Shown: positions 22,645-30,820 of the stretch, in pieces | How the letters are laid out: each line of letters begins with the position of its first letter | Position numbering within the stretch: position 1 is the stretch's first letter | Assembly (NCBI RefSeq): GCF_021245725.1 | Contig: NZ_JAJGSX010000028.1 | Coordinates: forward strand, 1 to 64,000 | Source of the DNA: Pseudonocardia sp. TRM90224 | GTDB taxonomy: Bacteria; Actinomycetota; Actinomycetes; Mycobacteriales; Pseudonocardiaceae | Length of the DNA stretch: 64,000 bases | Direction: 5' to 3' | Position numbers and translations under genes: made by a program | The notes under the pieces: model-generated | Seen by the model: the letters and a program-made list of their open reading frames with translations, nothing else | Database searches by the model: none | What the model was told of the DNA's origin: nothing

Positions 22645-23435
22645 CCGGCTACCTCCGAGGGGCGGTGCTCCTCGTGCATCTCGCGCAGCCGGTCCCAGAG
22701 GTACGCCGTGATCTCGACGTAGGCGCCGGACCGTTCGAGCGCCCCGACGTCGTTCGAGCGGGGCCGCTGCAGGGGCACCGGCACGATCTCGGCGATCCGC
22801 CCGGGCCGGGCGCTCATCAGCACGACGCGGTCACCGAGCAGCACTGCTTCTTCCATGCTGTGGGTGATGAAGACGACGGTCAGCCGGTGCTGCTCCCAGA
22901 TCGACAGCAGCTCCTCCTGCAGCAGGCGGCGGGTCTGCTCGTCGACGGCCCCGAACGGCTCGTCCATCAGCAGCACCGACGGCTGGACGGCGAGCGCGCG
23001 GGCGATCCCGACGCGCTGCTGCATGCCGCCGGACAGTTCGTGCGGTCGCTTGGTCTCGAACCCCGACAGCCCCACGACGTCGATCAGCGAGCGGGCGCGT
23101 TCCTCCCGTTCGGCCCGGCCGACCCCGCGGAGCCGGAGCCCGAACCCGACGTTGTCCAGGACCGTGGCCCACGGCAGCAGCGCGAAGTTCTGGAAGACCA
23201 TGCTGCGGTCCGGGCCCGGACCGCGCACGGGGGTTCCGTCGATGACGATGTCCCCTTCGTTCCAGGGGATCAGGCCGGCGATGCACTTCAACAACGTGGT
23301 CTTCCCGCAGCCGCTCGGCCCGAGGACCGTCAGGAACTCGTTCTCCACGACGTCGAGGTCGACATCGTGCAGCGCTTCGACGGTCCCGCCGTCCTGGCCG
23401 ACGAAGCTCTTGCCCAACCCGCGAATCTCGATCAC
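22641..23435 (-). CDS. ABC transporter ATP-binding protein, SsuB/TauB type
   Basis: A 264-residue ATPase. Walker A GPSGCGKTT is at residues 39-47, the Q-loop in VFQNFALLPWATVLDNVGFGL at 80-100, signature LSGGMQQ at 134-140, Walker B LLMDEP at 155-160, and the switch His in VFITHSMEEA. The LPWATVLDNV segment is characteristic of the nitrate/sulfonate/taurine importer ATPases. I start at GTG 23435, overlapping the upstream permease stop by 4 bases, rather than at an in-frame ATG 57 bases earlier that would lie inside the permease gene. Confidence 0.95.
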   Translation of the reverse strand: MIEIRGLGKSFVGQDGGTVEALHDVDLDVVENEFLTVLGPSGCGKTTLLKCIAGLIPWNEGDIVIDGTPVRGPGPDRSMVFQNFALLPWATVLDNVGFGLRLRGVGRAEREERARSLIDVVGLSGFETKRPHELSGGMQQRVGIARALAVQPSVLLMDEPFGAVDEQTRRLLQEELLSIWEQHRLTVVFITHSMEEAVLLGDRVVLMSARPGRIAEIVPVPLQRPRSNDVGALERSGAYVEITAYLWDRLREMHEEHRPSEVAG

Positions 23436-24292
23436 CGAGCGCTCCTCGCCGAATCCGTTTGAGCCCAGCCCGTGAGCCTCCGCTCCGCCCATCGCGCAGC
23501 GGAGATCAACAGCAGCGCTTCAGCCAGGATGATCACGATGGTCCCGTAGAGCGAAGCCGCCTTGAACAAGCCGCGATACTCGAGGATCAAGCCGCCGAGA
23601 GCTGCGGAGACCATGAGCAGCTCGACGATGACCATGCCGGTGACCGCGCGTCCCACTCCGAGCCGGATGCCGGTCATGATCGCGGGCATTGCCCCCGGCA
23701 GCAGGACCCTCGTCCAGATCTGCCGCTCGGTGGCGCCGAACGAGCGCGCCATCTCGATCAGCGAGGGATCGACCTGCCGGACACCGGCCCTGCTGTTCAC
23801 GACGACCATGACGATCGAGAAGATCGCCACGAGGACGACCCGAGATGCCAGTCCGAACCCGAGCGACATCACCAGCAGCGGGATGATCGCCGCCATCGGG
23901 GTGACCAGCAGGATGTTGAGGTAGACGTCCGCGAACCGCTCCAGCCACCGGAACCGACCCAGCACGATGCCGGCCGGCACGCCGATCAGGACCGCGATCG
24001 CGAACCCGAGCGCCAGCGCCTGGTTGCTGACGTACATGGCGGCCCACAGCTCCGCGCTCACCAGCAACCCGATCGTCGCGTGGACGGTCTCGGTGAAGCT
24101 CGGGATGAGCAGGCCACCCCACACGGTGGCGTAGACCTCCCACGCCGCGGCGAAGGCGACGAACGTCACCAGCTGGTAGGGCAGGCTGCTGCCGAGCAGC
24201 CTGCCCAGCGCGCCCGGCTGCTTCCCGGTTCGCGGTCCGGACCGGCCCCGTGGCGCTCGGCGAGCGGCGCGATCCGCCGCCGCGAGCGTCAC
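23432..24292 (-). CDS. ABC transporter permease, nitrate/taurine/sulfonate type
   Basis: A 286-residue permease. About 40 residues of basic cytoplasmic N-terminus (AADRAARRAPRGRSGPRTGKQ) precede six hydrophobic helices. The EAA loop reads IEMARSFGATERQIWTRVLLPG. The GTG start at 24292 overlaps the stop codon of the binding-protein gene (GTGA). The frame remains open upstream to about 25459, but that part is only a shadow of the binding-protein gene. Together with the neighbouring ATPase, second permease and lipoprotein it forms a complete importer. Confidence 0.93.
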   Translation of the reverse strand: MTLAAADRAARRAPRGRSGPRTGKQPGALGRLLGSSLPYQLVTFVAFAAAWEVYATVWGGLLIPSFTETVHATIGLLVSAELWAAMYVSNQALALGFAIAVLIGVPAGIVLGRFRWLERFADVYLNILLVTPMAAIIPLLVMSLGFGLASRVVLVAIFSIVMVVVNSRAGVRQVDPSLIEMARSFGATERQIWTRVLLPGAMPAIMTGIRLGVGRAVTGMVIVELLMVSAALGGLILEYRGLFKAASLYGTIVIILAEALLLISAARWAERRLTGWAQTDSARSAR

Positions 24293-25287
24293 GGTGCGGC
24301 CTCGATGAAGGAGAGGTCGGCCACGTCCTTCGCCGTCATGCCTGGCTCGATCACCCCGGCTCGGACGAAGAAGTCGATGGTCCCTCGCACGTTCTGCTCG
24401 GTGAGCGCTCCCGCGTCGAAGAGCTTCGCGTCGACGTACCGCCGGGCGATCCGCTCGACCTCGGCCGCGTCCTGGTCCGGAAGGTGCTTCGCGACCAGTG
24501 CCACCAGGTGCCGCGGGTCGGTGTTGATCTTGGAGTGCTCCTGCACGAGCGCCGTGACGAACGCCTGGGCCACGTCGCGGTGCTCGGCGAGGAACTCGGC
24601 GTTCGCGTAGACGGTCTGCGGGTGCAGGTCCGGCAGGCTCCGGGTGAAGTCGACGACCTGCGTGAACGCCGAGATCCCCGACGACTCCAGCGCGACCACG
24701 TCGGACATCTCCAGCGGCGTCGCGTCGATCTCGCCCGAGATGAGGGCCTGAGCGCGCACCTCGGACCCGCCGATGGTCAGGTACTCCGGCCGCTTGCCCC
24801 CCGTGCACGTCGTGTCGACCCAGTCCTTGACGATGGCCGTGGCCACCGCCCCCTCGCTGAAGATCCCGAACGGGCGTCCGCCGAGATCGTCGCAGGACGA
24901 GATCCCCGCTTTGCCGTAGACGGCCCACTGGTTGCCGATGACATCGGCAATGATCTTGATCGGGGCGCCCTGCTGGATGGCGATCAGCGCCGGGCTGGTG
25001 GCCTCCGCCGAGATCGCATAGGTCCCCTTCGCGAGCCCTTCGATGGCCAGTTCGGGTTCGGCGAGCTCGACGACCTCGACGCGGTGGCCGGCCGCGCGGA
25101 CGGCGTCCACGGCTGCCAGCACCGGCACTGCCGTGATGTCGGGTTCGATGACCGCGACGGTGAACGAAACGGTCCCGTCCGCGCTGGTCGTGGTGCCGCC
25201 GCCGCAGGCTGTTGCGGCCAGTGCAACTGGTAGCGCCGCCAGTAGTGCTAAGGCCGCAAGCCGTTTCGGGCGGTTCCAGGTCTGCAT
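24289..25287 (-). CDS. ABC transporter substrate-binding lipoprotein, NMT1/SsuA-like
   Basis: A 332-residue extracytoplasmic binding protein. The signal peptide ends at a lipobox (ALAATACGGG, Cys28), so it is membrane-anchored. The body resembles the NMT1/THI5, taurine and aliphatic-sulfonate binding fold: VELAEPELAIEGLAKGTYAISAEATSPALIAIQQGAPIKIIAD is the domain 1 pattern, with a hinge around TIGGSEVRAQALISGEIDATPLEMSDV. The ligand is unknown; relatives bind sulfonates, nitrate, pyrimidine precursors or aromatic acids such as phthalate. GAGGAGT precedes the ATG. It is the first gene of the five-gene importer/amidohydrolase operon, and two LacI operators lie 80-160 bases upstream. Confidence 0.94.
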   Translation of the reverse strand: MQTWNRPKRLAALALLAALPVALAATACGGGTTTSADGTVSFTVAVIEPDITAVPVLAAVDAVRAAGHRVEVVELAEPELAIEGLAKGTYAISAEATSPALIAIQQGAPIKIIADVIGNQWAVYGKAGISSCDDLGGRPFGIFSEGAVATAIVKDWVDTTCTGGKRPEYLTIGGSEVRAQALISGEIDATPLEMSDVVALESSGISAFTQVVDFTRSLPDLHPQTVYANAEFLAEHRDVAQAFVTALVQEHSKINTDPRHLVALVAKHLPDQDAAEVERIARRYVDAKLFDAGALTEQNVRGTIDFFVRAGVIEPGMTAKDVADLSFIEAAP

Positions 25288-25366
25288 CGCTACTCCTCGG
25301 TGTCCCGTCGAGCGCTACCGCGCTGCGCAATGGGTCAGAACCTGCAAAGGCCGCCCGTCCCCTCAC

Positions 25367-25380
25367 GGTAAGCGCTTTCA
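25367..25380. promoter_or_regulatory. LacI-family operator O1
   Basis: GGTAAGCGCTTTCA matches the consensus TGAAAGCGCTTTCA at 11 of 14 positions, with the invariant central AGCGCT. It lies in the divergent gap between the ABC importer operon and the LacI gene. Its centre is 69 bp from operator O2, a spacing that would allow a repression loop. Confidence 0.82.
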
Positions 25381-25435
25381 GTTCGCCGGTGCCGCCAATG
25401 TACGAGCGCTGCAACACGCCGTCAAGGGACCAGCT

Positions 25436-25449
25436 TGAAAGCGCTTCCA
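25436..25449. promoter_or_regulatory. LacI-family operator O2
   Basis: TGAAAGCGCTTCCA is a near-perfect 14-bp palindrome (13 of 14 to TGAAAGCGCTTTCA). It lies 58 bases before the LacI ATG and is probably the autoregulatory site. Confidence 0.85.
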
Positions 25450-25506
25450 GCTTCGGCAATCATGTATCCGCCGAGGCGGTACGAGCCGCCCGATGGGAGA
25501 GTCTTG

Positions 25507-26532
25507 ATGGTGGAACAGTCCCTCGTGCGGCTGCAGGACGTCGCGGATCACGCCGGGGTCTCGCTCGCCACCGCCTCGCGCATGCTGAGCGACCCCAACT
25601 ACGGCGGCCGCGCCGGCCTGAGGGAACGGGTGATGGCTTCCGCGACCGAGCTCGGGTACCGACCCAACCCGTACGCCCGCGCTCTCGCCACGGCCACCTC
25701 GATGAACGTCGGACTCGTCATCCACGACGTGCGCGACGCGTACTTCGCCACGCTCAGCGGCGGCGTGATCTCCGTGGCGGAGCACGACGACCTGCTGGTC
25801 AGCATCGTGTGCACCTACCGCAACCCCGGCCGCGAGCTGGAGTACGTCCGGCGGTTGGCCAGCCAGCGCGTGCGCGCCATCATCCTTGCCGGCAGCTCGG
25901 TCCGCGACGGTGCCCACAACGCCGCGATGGACGCCGAGCTCGGCTCCTACCAGCGCTCCGGCGGGTCGGTCGTGTCCGTGACGCGCGGTCGCACGGTCGG
26001 TCACGTGGTGGACATCGACAACGCGGGCGGCATGCGCAAGCTGGTGCACAGCATGGTCGAGCTGGGGCACACCTCGTTCGGGGTGGTCGCCGGCCCGCAG
26101 AAGCTCCTCGCCGTGCGCGACCGCCTGCAGGGCATCAAGCAGGGGTTGAAGGACCACGGCATGGCTCTCGGCCGCGACGACGTCGTGCACGTGGACGTGT
26201 CGCGGGAGGGCGGGATGGCCGGCGCGCAGAGCCTGATGCGCCGGGCCGACCCGCCCCGGTGCCTCCTGACCGTCGCCGACGTCGTCGCCTTCGGCGCGCT
26301 GTCGTGGCTGCGCGAGCAGGACATCGCCGTTCCGGGCGACGTGTCCGTCGCCGGCTTCGGGGGCATTCCGGCCGGGATCGATGCGGTTCCCCCGCTCACG
26401 ACCGTCGACCTGCAGCTCGAGCGGATCGGCGAGAGCGCGATGGAGCTCGCGCTCAAGCCCGCGTCGCCCCGCCACGTCGTGGAGGTCGAGGGGAGCGTCG
26501 TGATGCGCGGCAGCACCGCCGGCCCGCGATGA
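25507..26532 (+). CDS. LacI-family transcriptional regulator of the catabolic island
   Basis: A 341-residue protein. The N-terminal HTH with hinge helix reads VRLQDVADHAGVSLATASRMLS, then GLRERVMASATELGYRPNPYARALA. A periplasmic-binding-protein-like effector domain follows (NVGLVIHDVRDAYFATLSGG, GVVAGPQKLLAVRDRLQG, VPGDVSVAGFGGIPAG). ATG 25507 has GGGAGAG about 6 bases before it and is preferred over an in-frame TTG 72 bases earlier that overlaps operator O2. Four AGCGCT-centred operators at the island promoters fit this family's binding preference. The inducer is probably a sugar-like or hydroaromatic metabolite, but it is unknown. It ends directly against the convergent isomerase gene. Confidence 0.94.
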   Translation: MVEQSLVRLQDVADHAGVSLATASRMLSDPNYGGRAGLRERVMASATELGYRPNPYARALATATSMNVGLVIHDVRDAYFATLSGGVISVAEHDDLLVSIVCTYRNPGRELEYVRRLASQRVRAIILAGSSVRDGAHNAAMDAELGSYQRSGGSVVSVTRGRTVGHVVDIDNAGGMRKLVHSMVELGHTSFGVVAGPQKLLAVRDRLQGIKQGLKDHGMALGRDDVVHVDVSREGGMAGAQSLMRRADPPRCLLTVADVVAFGALSWLREQDIAVPGDVSVAGFGGIPAGIDAVPPLTTVDLQLERIGESAMELALKPASPRHVVEVEGSVVMRGSTAGPR

Positions 26533-27357
26533 TCAGAATCCGGGGAGCGTCGATCGCTCGAAGCGGTCAGTGATCGTGGTCAGGACGCTGTCCGGGTCGC
26601 TCGCCCACACGGCCTCGTTGAAGATCTCCACTTCGATCGGGCCCACGTAGCCGGTGGCGTCGACGGCCTTCGTGATCGAGGGGATGTCGATCGCGCCCTC
26701 CCCGGGGATGCCGCGACCGAACAGCGGGTGGGGTTGCGGCACCAGCCAGTCGCAGACCTGGTAACCGATGATCCGACCGCGCGCCCGGTCGAGTGCGGCG
26801 TCGATGGCCGGGTCCCACCAGACGTTGTACGTGTCGACTGCCAGCCCGACGTGCGCAGGGTCGAACTCCTCCACCACGTCGAGCGCCTGCTCCAGCGTGA
26901 CGACCACGGACCGCTCGGCGCACATCATCGGGTGCAACGGCTCGACGGCGAGACGCACCCCCGCGGCCGCCGCGTGCGGCACCAGCTCGGCGACGCCGCG
27001 GACGACCGCCCGGCGCGATGCCTCGATGTCCCGGTCGTCGCCCACACCGCCCGCGACGAGGTACAGCACGTCGCAGCCCAGCGCCGCGGTCACCTCCACG
27101 GCGCGTTCGTTCGCCGCCTGGTCGAGCCCGCCGCCGTCGGGGTTCCGGCCGGTGAAGAAGCCGGCCCTGCAGACGCTGGAGACCTGCATCCGGTGCTCGC
27201 GCAGCAGGGCGGCCGCGCGAGCGACGCCGTACTCCTGCACCGGCCCCAGCCAGGCGCCGATCCACCGGATGTCGTGGCGCGCCAGTCCCCGGACCGCCTC
27301 CTCGAAGCTCCAGTTCTTCACGGTGATCTGGTTGATGCTCAACCGCTCGGTGGTCAT
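26533..27357 (-). CDS. Sugar phosphate isomerase/epimerase-like TIM-barrel protein
   Basis: A 274-residue AP-endonuclease-2/xylose-isomerase-like barrel. Likely metal-ligand segments are RLAVEPLHPMMCAERS (Glu), HVGLAVDTYNVWWDP (Asp), GYQVCDWLVPQPHPL and YVGPIEVEIFNEAVW (Glu). Members of this superfamily include inosose dehydratase, 3-dehydroshikimate dehydratase and C-glycoside-cleaving DgpC/CarC enzymes, so the reaction cannot be fixed by sequence alone. It is the third gene of an operon with Gfo/Idh and DUF993 proteins; its ATG overlaps the DUF993 stop by 4 bases. Its stop directly abuts the LacI stop codon. Confidence 0.9.
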   Translation of the reverse strand: MTTERLSINQITVKNWSFEEAVRGLARHDIRWIGAWLGPVQEYGVARAAALLREHRMQVSSVCRAGFFTGRNPDGGGLDQAANERAVEVTAALGCDVLYLVAGGVGDDRDIEASRRAVVRGVAELVPHAAAAGVRLAVEPLHPMMCAERSVVVTLEQALDVVEEFDPAHVGLAVDTYNVWWDPAIDAALDRARGRIIGYQVCDWLVPQPHPLFGRGIPGEGAIDIPSITKAVDATGYVGPIEVEIFNEAVWASDPDSVLTTITDRFERSTLPGF

Positions 27358-28541
27358 GAGGAAGCCCTTCCGTCAATACCCGATGAGGCCAGCACGGGCA
27401 ACATGCGTCGGATCGCCAGGTCCACGTCCTGGATCAGCCCGGCGGCATCGGCCAGGCGGAAGATCCGCGCGAGGTGGCCGATCGAGCGGGCGCCCTGGTG
27501 CCCGCCCAGCATCGTGAAATGGCTCTGCAGGCCCCGCAGGTAGGCGAGGAAGACGATGCCCGTCTTGTAGTGGTAGGTCGGTGCCTCGAAGATCGTGCGC
27601 GACAGCGGGACCGTCGCGCCCATCACCTCGTCGTAGGCGTCGAGGTCGCCCTCGTCGAGCAGGTGCAGTCCGGTTGCCGCTACGGGTGCGATGGCGTCGA
27701 AGATGCCCAGCAGCGCGTCGCTCGACGAGCTGCCGTCGCCCTTGATGAGCTCGGGGTAGTCGAAGTCGTCGCCGGTGAACATGCGAACCCCCGCCGGCAG
27801 CCGGGCTCGCAGCGCGCGTTCCCGGTCGGCGTCGAGCAGCGAGATCTTGATCCCGTCGACCTTGTCGGCGTGCTGCGTCACGATCTGCAGGACCGTCTCC
27901 GCGGCCTCGTCGAGGTCGTTCGATCCCCAGTAGCCGGTGAGCTGCGGGTCGAACGCCGCACCCAGCCAGTGCAGGATCACGCCACCCGAGGTGGCTCCGA
28001 GCACGGTGGAGTAGACGGCCAGGTAGTCCTCGGCGGATCGTGCGGTCCGGCAGAGCGCTCGGCTGGCCATCAGCACCACCTGCCCGCGCTCGCCTTCGAC
28101 CATCGCGCATTGCCGCAGGTAGGACTGCACGATCTCGGTGATCGGGACGGGTGGGCTGCCGGGTGCGGTCGCAGGCAGGTCGTCCGTGCCGACCCCGCAC
28201 GCGATCGCTGCTCCCCGCGCGGCGGCATCCCTGCAGGAGCGCTCGACCAGCTCCCGGACGAGGGCGGCCGGCAGGCCCGTCCCGCGCTGTGCGGTGTCCA
28301 TCGCCTCGGCGACCCCCAACCCGAGGTCCCAGATGTGGTGTCGGAACGCGAGCGTGGCGTCCCAGTCGACCGCGGGGGCCAGCACGGGATCGTCCGTCGC
28401 GCGCGGGTCGGCGACGACGTGGACGGCGGCGAAGGCCCTGCGGGAGCGCGGCGGGTGCCGCCGGGTGCGGAGCGGGATCCTGCTGCCGCTCGGGGTGTAG
28501 CTCTCCAGCCCGCGCCCGGCCGGCAGTCTGATCGACGTCAC
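27354..28541 (-). CDS. DUF993 family protein (dihydrodipicolinate-synthase-like barrel)
   Basis: A 395-residue protein that I recognise as DUF993 by its pattern of DHDPS-like barrel segments: QVVLMASRALCRTARSAEDYLAVYSTVL, GGVILHWLGAAFDPQLTGYWGS, VDGIKISLLDADRERALRARLPAGVRMFTGDDFDYPELIKGDG, and THYKTGIVFLAYL-like (here YHYKTGIVFLAYLRGLQ). The KIS lysine could be the Schiff-base residue of a class I aldolase. DUF993 genes commonly travel with Gfo/Idh dehydrogenases and TIM-barrel isomerases, as here; the reaction is not established to my knowledge. The GTG start at 28541 overlaps the Gfo/Idh stop. Upstream open frame is shadow. Confidence 0.85.
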   Translation of the reverse strand: MTSIRLPAGRGLESYTPSGSRIPLRTRRHPPRSRRAFAAVHVVADPRATDDPVLAPAVDWDATLAFRHHIWDLGLGVAEAMDTAQRGTGLPAALVRELVERSCRDAAARGAAIACGVGTDDLPATAPGSPPVPITEIVQSYLRQCAMVEGERGQVVLMASRALCRTARSAEDYLAVYSTVLGATSGGVILHWLGAAFDPQLTGYWGSNDLDEAAETVLQIVTQHADKVDGIKISLLDADRERALRARLPAGVRMFTGDDFDYPELIKGDGSSSSDALLGIFDAIAPVAATGLHLLDEGDLDAYDEVMGATVPLSRTIFEAPTYHYKTGIVFLAYLRGLQSHFTMLGGHQGARSIGHLARIFRLADAAGLIQDVDLAIRRMLPVLASSGIDGRASS

Positions 28542-29698
28542 GCCGGCTCGAGCGTCAGCTCGGGGACGTCGATCCAGCGCCGCTCCCGCGAGGACTGCAG
28601 CGCCAGCTCGGCGAGCTGCACGCCCTTGGCGCCCTCCAGCAGGTCCCAGGTGAACGGCGCGTCCTCGACCACGTGCCGGAGGAACATCTCCCACTGGATG
28701 CGGAACGCGTTGCCGAACTCCTCGTTGTCGGGCACCTCGCTCCAGCCCGCGCGGAAGTCGAGCGGATTCGGGATGTCCGGGTTCCACACCGGCATCGGGG
28801 TGTTGGCCCGCTCCTGGGTGCGGCACTCGCGCAGCCCGGCGATGGCGCTGCCGCGGACGCCGTCCAGCTGCCACTCGCCGATCTCGTCGCGGTAGGGCCG
28901 CGTCGCCCACGACGTCGTGAACTGGGCGAGGACGCCGTTCTGGAGCTTGAACATGCCGTAGGCCGCGTCCTCGGCCGTCGAGGCGTACTCGTTGCCGCTC
29001 TCGTCCCACCGCCTCGGGATGTGGATCTCCGCGTGGCAGAGCACCGACGAGATCGGCGAGACGATGTTGTCGATGAGGTAGCGCCAGTGCGGGTACATGT
29101 CGAGGATCAGCCCGCCGCCGTCCTCGCTGCGGTAGTTCCACGACGGCCGGTTCAGGTGCTGCCAGTCGCCTTCGAACACCCAGTAGCCGAAGTTCAGCCG
29201 GAAGCTCAGCAGGGTGCCGAAGAAGTCGGCGTCGATGAGGCGCTTGAGCTTGCGCATGCCGGGGAGGAAGAGCTTGTCCTGCACGACGCCGTTCTTCACC
29301 CCGGCGGCCGCGGCGAGCCGGGCGAGTTCGAGCGCCTCGTCCAGGGAGGTCGCGGTCGGCTTCTCGCAGAAGATGTGCTTGCCCGCGGCGATGGCCTTGC
29401 GGATCGAGCCGGCGCGTTCCTTGGTGGTCTGCGCGTCGAAGTAGATGCTGTCGTCGGCGTTGTCGAGCGCCTCGTCGAGGCTGGTGGTCCACCTCTCGAT
29501 GCGGTAGCGCTCGGCCAGCTCCGCGAGCTTCGCCGGGTTGCGCCCGACGAGGATCGGATCGAGTACCAGCTGCTGCCCGTCGCCCAGCGTGAGCCCGCCG
29601 TGGTCGCGGATCGCGACGATCGAGCGGTCCAGGTGCTGTCGCGTCCCCATCCGTCCGGTGACGCCGTTCATGATGATGCCGATTCGAACCTGATCCAT
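28538..29698 (-). CDS. Gfo/Idh/MocA family NAD(P)-dependent oxidoreductase
   Basis: A 386-residue dehydrogenase. The N-terminal Rossmann fold begins VRIGIIMNGVTGRMGTRQHL. The family EKP motif is at residues 112-114 (AGKHIFCEKPTATS) and the substrate-domain segment at GGGLILDMYPHWRYLIDNIV, where the His of DMYPHW takes the usual G-x-x-x-D-x-x-x-H position. Such enzymes oxidise sugars, inositols or glycosides, often at C3. The first residues NGVTGRMG are unusual for the dinucleotide loop but occur in DUF993-linked members. GGAGGT precedes the ATG; a LacI operator lies 19-32 bases upstream. It heads the Gfo/Idh-DUF993-isomerase operon. Confidence 0.92.
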   Translation of the reverse strand: MDQVRIGIIMNGVTGRMGTRQHLDRSIVAIRDHGGLTLGDGQQLVLDPILVGRNPAKLAELAERYRIERWTTSLDEALDNADDSIYFDAQTTKERAGSIRKAIAAGKHIFCEKPTATSLDEALELARLAAAAGVKNGVVQDKLFLPGMRKLKRLIDADFFGTLLSFRLNFGYWVFEGDWQHLNRPSWNYRSEDGGGLILDMYPHWRYLIDNIVSPISSVLCHAEIHIPRRWDESGNEYASTAEDAAYGMFKLQNGVLAQFTTSWATRPYRDEIGEWQLDGVRGSAIAGLRECRTQERANTPMPVWNPDIPNPLDFRAGWSEVPDNEEFGNAFRIQWEMFLRHVVEDAPFTWDLLEGAKGVQLAELALQSSRERRWIDVPELTLEPA

Positions 29699-29716
29699 TC
29701 CAGACCTCCAATTTTC

Positions 29717-29730
29717 TGTAAGCGCTTTCT
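29717..29730. promoter_or_regulatory. LacI-family operator O3
   Basis: TGTAAGCGCTTTCT, matching TGAAAGCGCTTTCA at 12 of 14 positions. It lies just upstream of the Gfo/Idh gene and 30 bases after the end of the amidohydrolase gene on the same strand, marking a separate promoter for the Gfo/Idh-DUF993-isomerase operon. Confidence 0.85.
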
Positions 29731-29760
29731 ACTTGCGCGGCCTGCGAGGTGTCAAGGAGG

Positions 29761-30774
29761 TCAGCAGCCGATGAGCCTGCACGCGTTGCCGCCCAGTACC
29801 GCCGCGCGATCCGCGGCGGTCAGCGATCGGGCGGCGAGGACCGTGCGGACCGCGCTGCGGTCGCCCGTGGGGAACGGGTAGTCGCTGCCGAGCAGGACCT
29901 GCCCGCTCCCGGCGAACTCGACGAGCCAGCCCAGCGCCTCGGGTGAGTGCGTCAGGGAGTCGTAGTAAAGCCCTCGCAGCACGGAACCGGGCGCTGCACC
30001 ACCGGTCCGCCCGGGCGCCAACGGGGCGATCGCGTCGAACCGGCCGGACTGGTAGGGCAGGAACCCGCCGCCGTGCACGACGCACAGACGCAGCTGCGGG
30101 AACCGGTCGAACACCCCGGCGAGCACCATGGCGACGACCACCGCGGTCGTCTGCGCCGGGCCGTCCACCAGGTCCGCGAGCCGCATGCCCGAGAGTCCCG
30201 CTGCGGATCCGGCTCGCCAGGGGTGCAGCTGGACGATCGCTCCGGACGCTGAAGCTGCAGCCCAGAGCGGTTCCCACGCCGGATCGTGAAGCGCGATGCC
30301 GGGACCGCCGGCGGGGAGCTCGGCGCCGACGACCCCGGGGTGGTCGACGGTGCGCAGGAGCTCGGCCGTTGCCGCCGCGGGGTCGCCGCGGTCGAGCAGC
30401 ACGAGCACGCGCAACCGGTCGGGGTTGCTCGCCACGAGCTCGGCCATGCCGTCGTTGAGCAGTCGCAGGAACGCCGCGCGCGCTGCCGGTTCCAGTTCGT
30501 CGGGGCACAGTTCGATCCACGGCGAGACCACCTGGACGTCGACGCCCGTGCGGTCCATTTCGGCCAGCCGGGCGTGCACGTCGGTCAGTGCGGCGGGCAT
30601 CGGGGACGTGCGGCGCCCGCCGAACCGGAAGCAGCCATCGCGCTCGACCGCGGGTTGTCGGGCCCGGGCTCGACGCCGCAATGCGGTGAGGAGGTCGGCC
30701 GGCACGGCGTGGGCGTGGATGTCGACGACGTGCGGTGCGGGAGATGCCGAAGCCGTCCTTGAGGTGTCGGTCAT
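29761..30774 (-). CDS. ACMSD-like amidohydrolase/decarboxylase
   Basis: A 337-residue amidohydrolase 2 family enzyme. Here the metal motif is canonical: VVDIHAHAVP (HxH near residue 20), VQLHPWRAG, LRLCVVHGGGFLPYQSGRFD and LLGSDYPFPTGD (catalytic Asp). This fits a zinc or manganese decarboxylase or hydrolase acting on an aromatic or muconate-like acid. It is only distantly similar to the island's other amidohydrolase (20801-21829), which lacks the first histidine. I start at ATG 30774; an earlier in-frame ATG would place the operator inside the coding region. It is divergent from the SDR gene across operator O4. Confidence 0.9.
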   Translation of the reverse strand: MTDTSRTASASPAPHVVDIHAHAVPADLLTALRRRARARQPAVERDGCFRFGGRRTSPMPAALTDVHARLAEMDRTGVDVQVVSPWIELCPDELEPAARAAFLRLLNDGMAELVASNPDRLRVLVLLDRGDPAAATAELLRTVDHPGVVGAELPAGGPGIALHDPAWEPLWAAASASGAIVQLHPWRAGSAAGLSGMRLADLVDGPAQTTAVVVAMVLAGVFDRFPQLRLCVVHGGGFLPYQSGRFDAIAPLAPGRTGGAAPGSVLRGLYYDSLTHSPEALGWLVEFAGSGQVLLGSDYPFPTGDRSAVRTVLAARSLTAADRAAVLGGNACRLIGC

Positions 30775-30796
30775 GGTGTGCAAGCATACGGAAAAT

Positions 30797-30810
30797 TGAA
30801 AGCGCTTTCT
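30797..30810. promoter_or_regulatory. LacI-family operator O4
   Basis: TGAAAGCGCTTTCT, 13 of 14 to the perfect palindrome TGAAAGCGCTTTCA. It sits in the 46-bp gap between the divergent amidohydrolase and SDR genes, so a single site can control both directions. Confidence 0.88.
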
Positions 30811-30820
30811 AAGGAGCGTC

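Noticed and set aside
24293..25459. Long open extension upstream of the ABC permease start
   Set aside because: It lies wholly over the binding-protein gene in another frame, and the permease has a good GTG start with a 4-base overlap.
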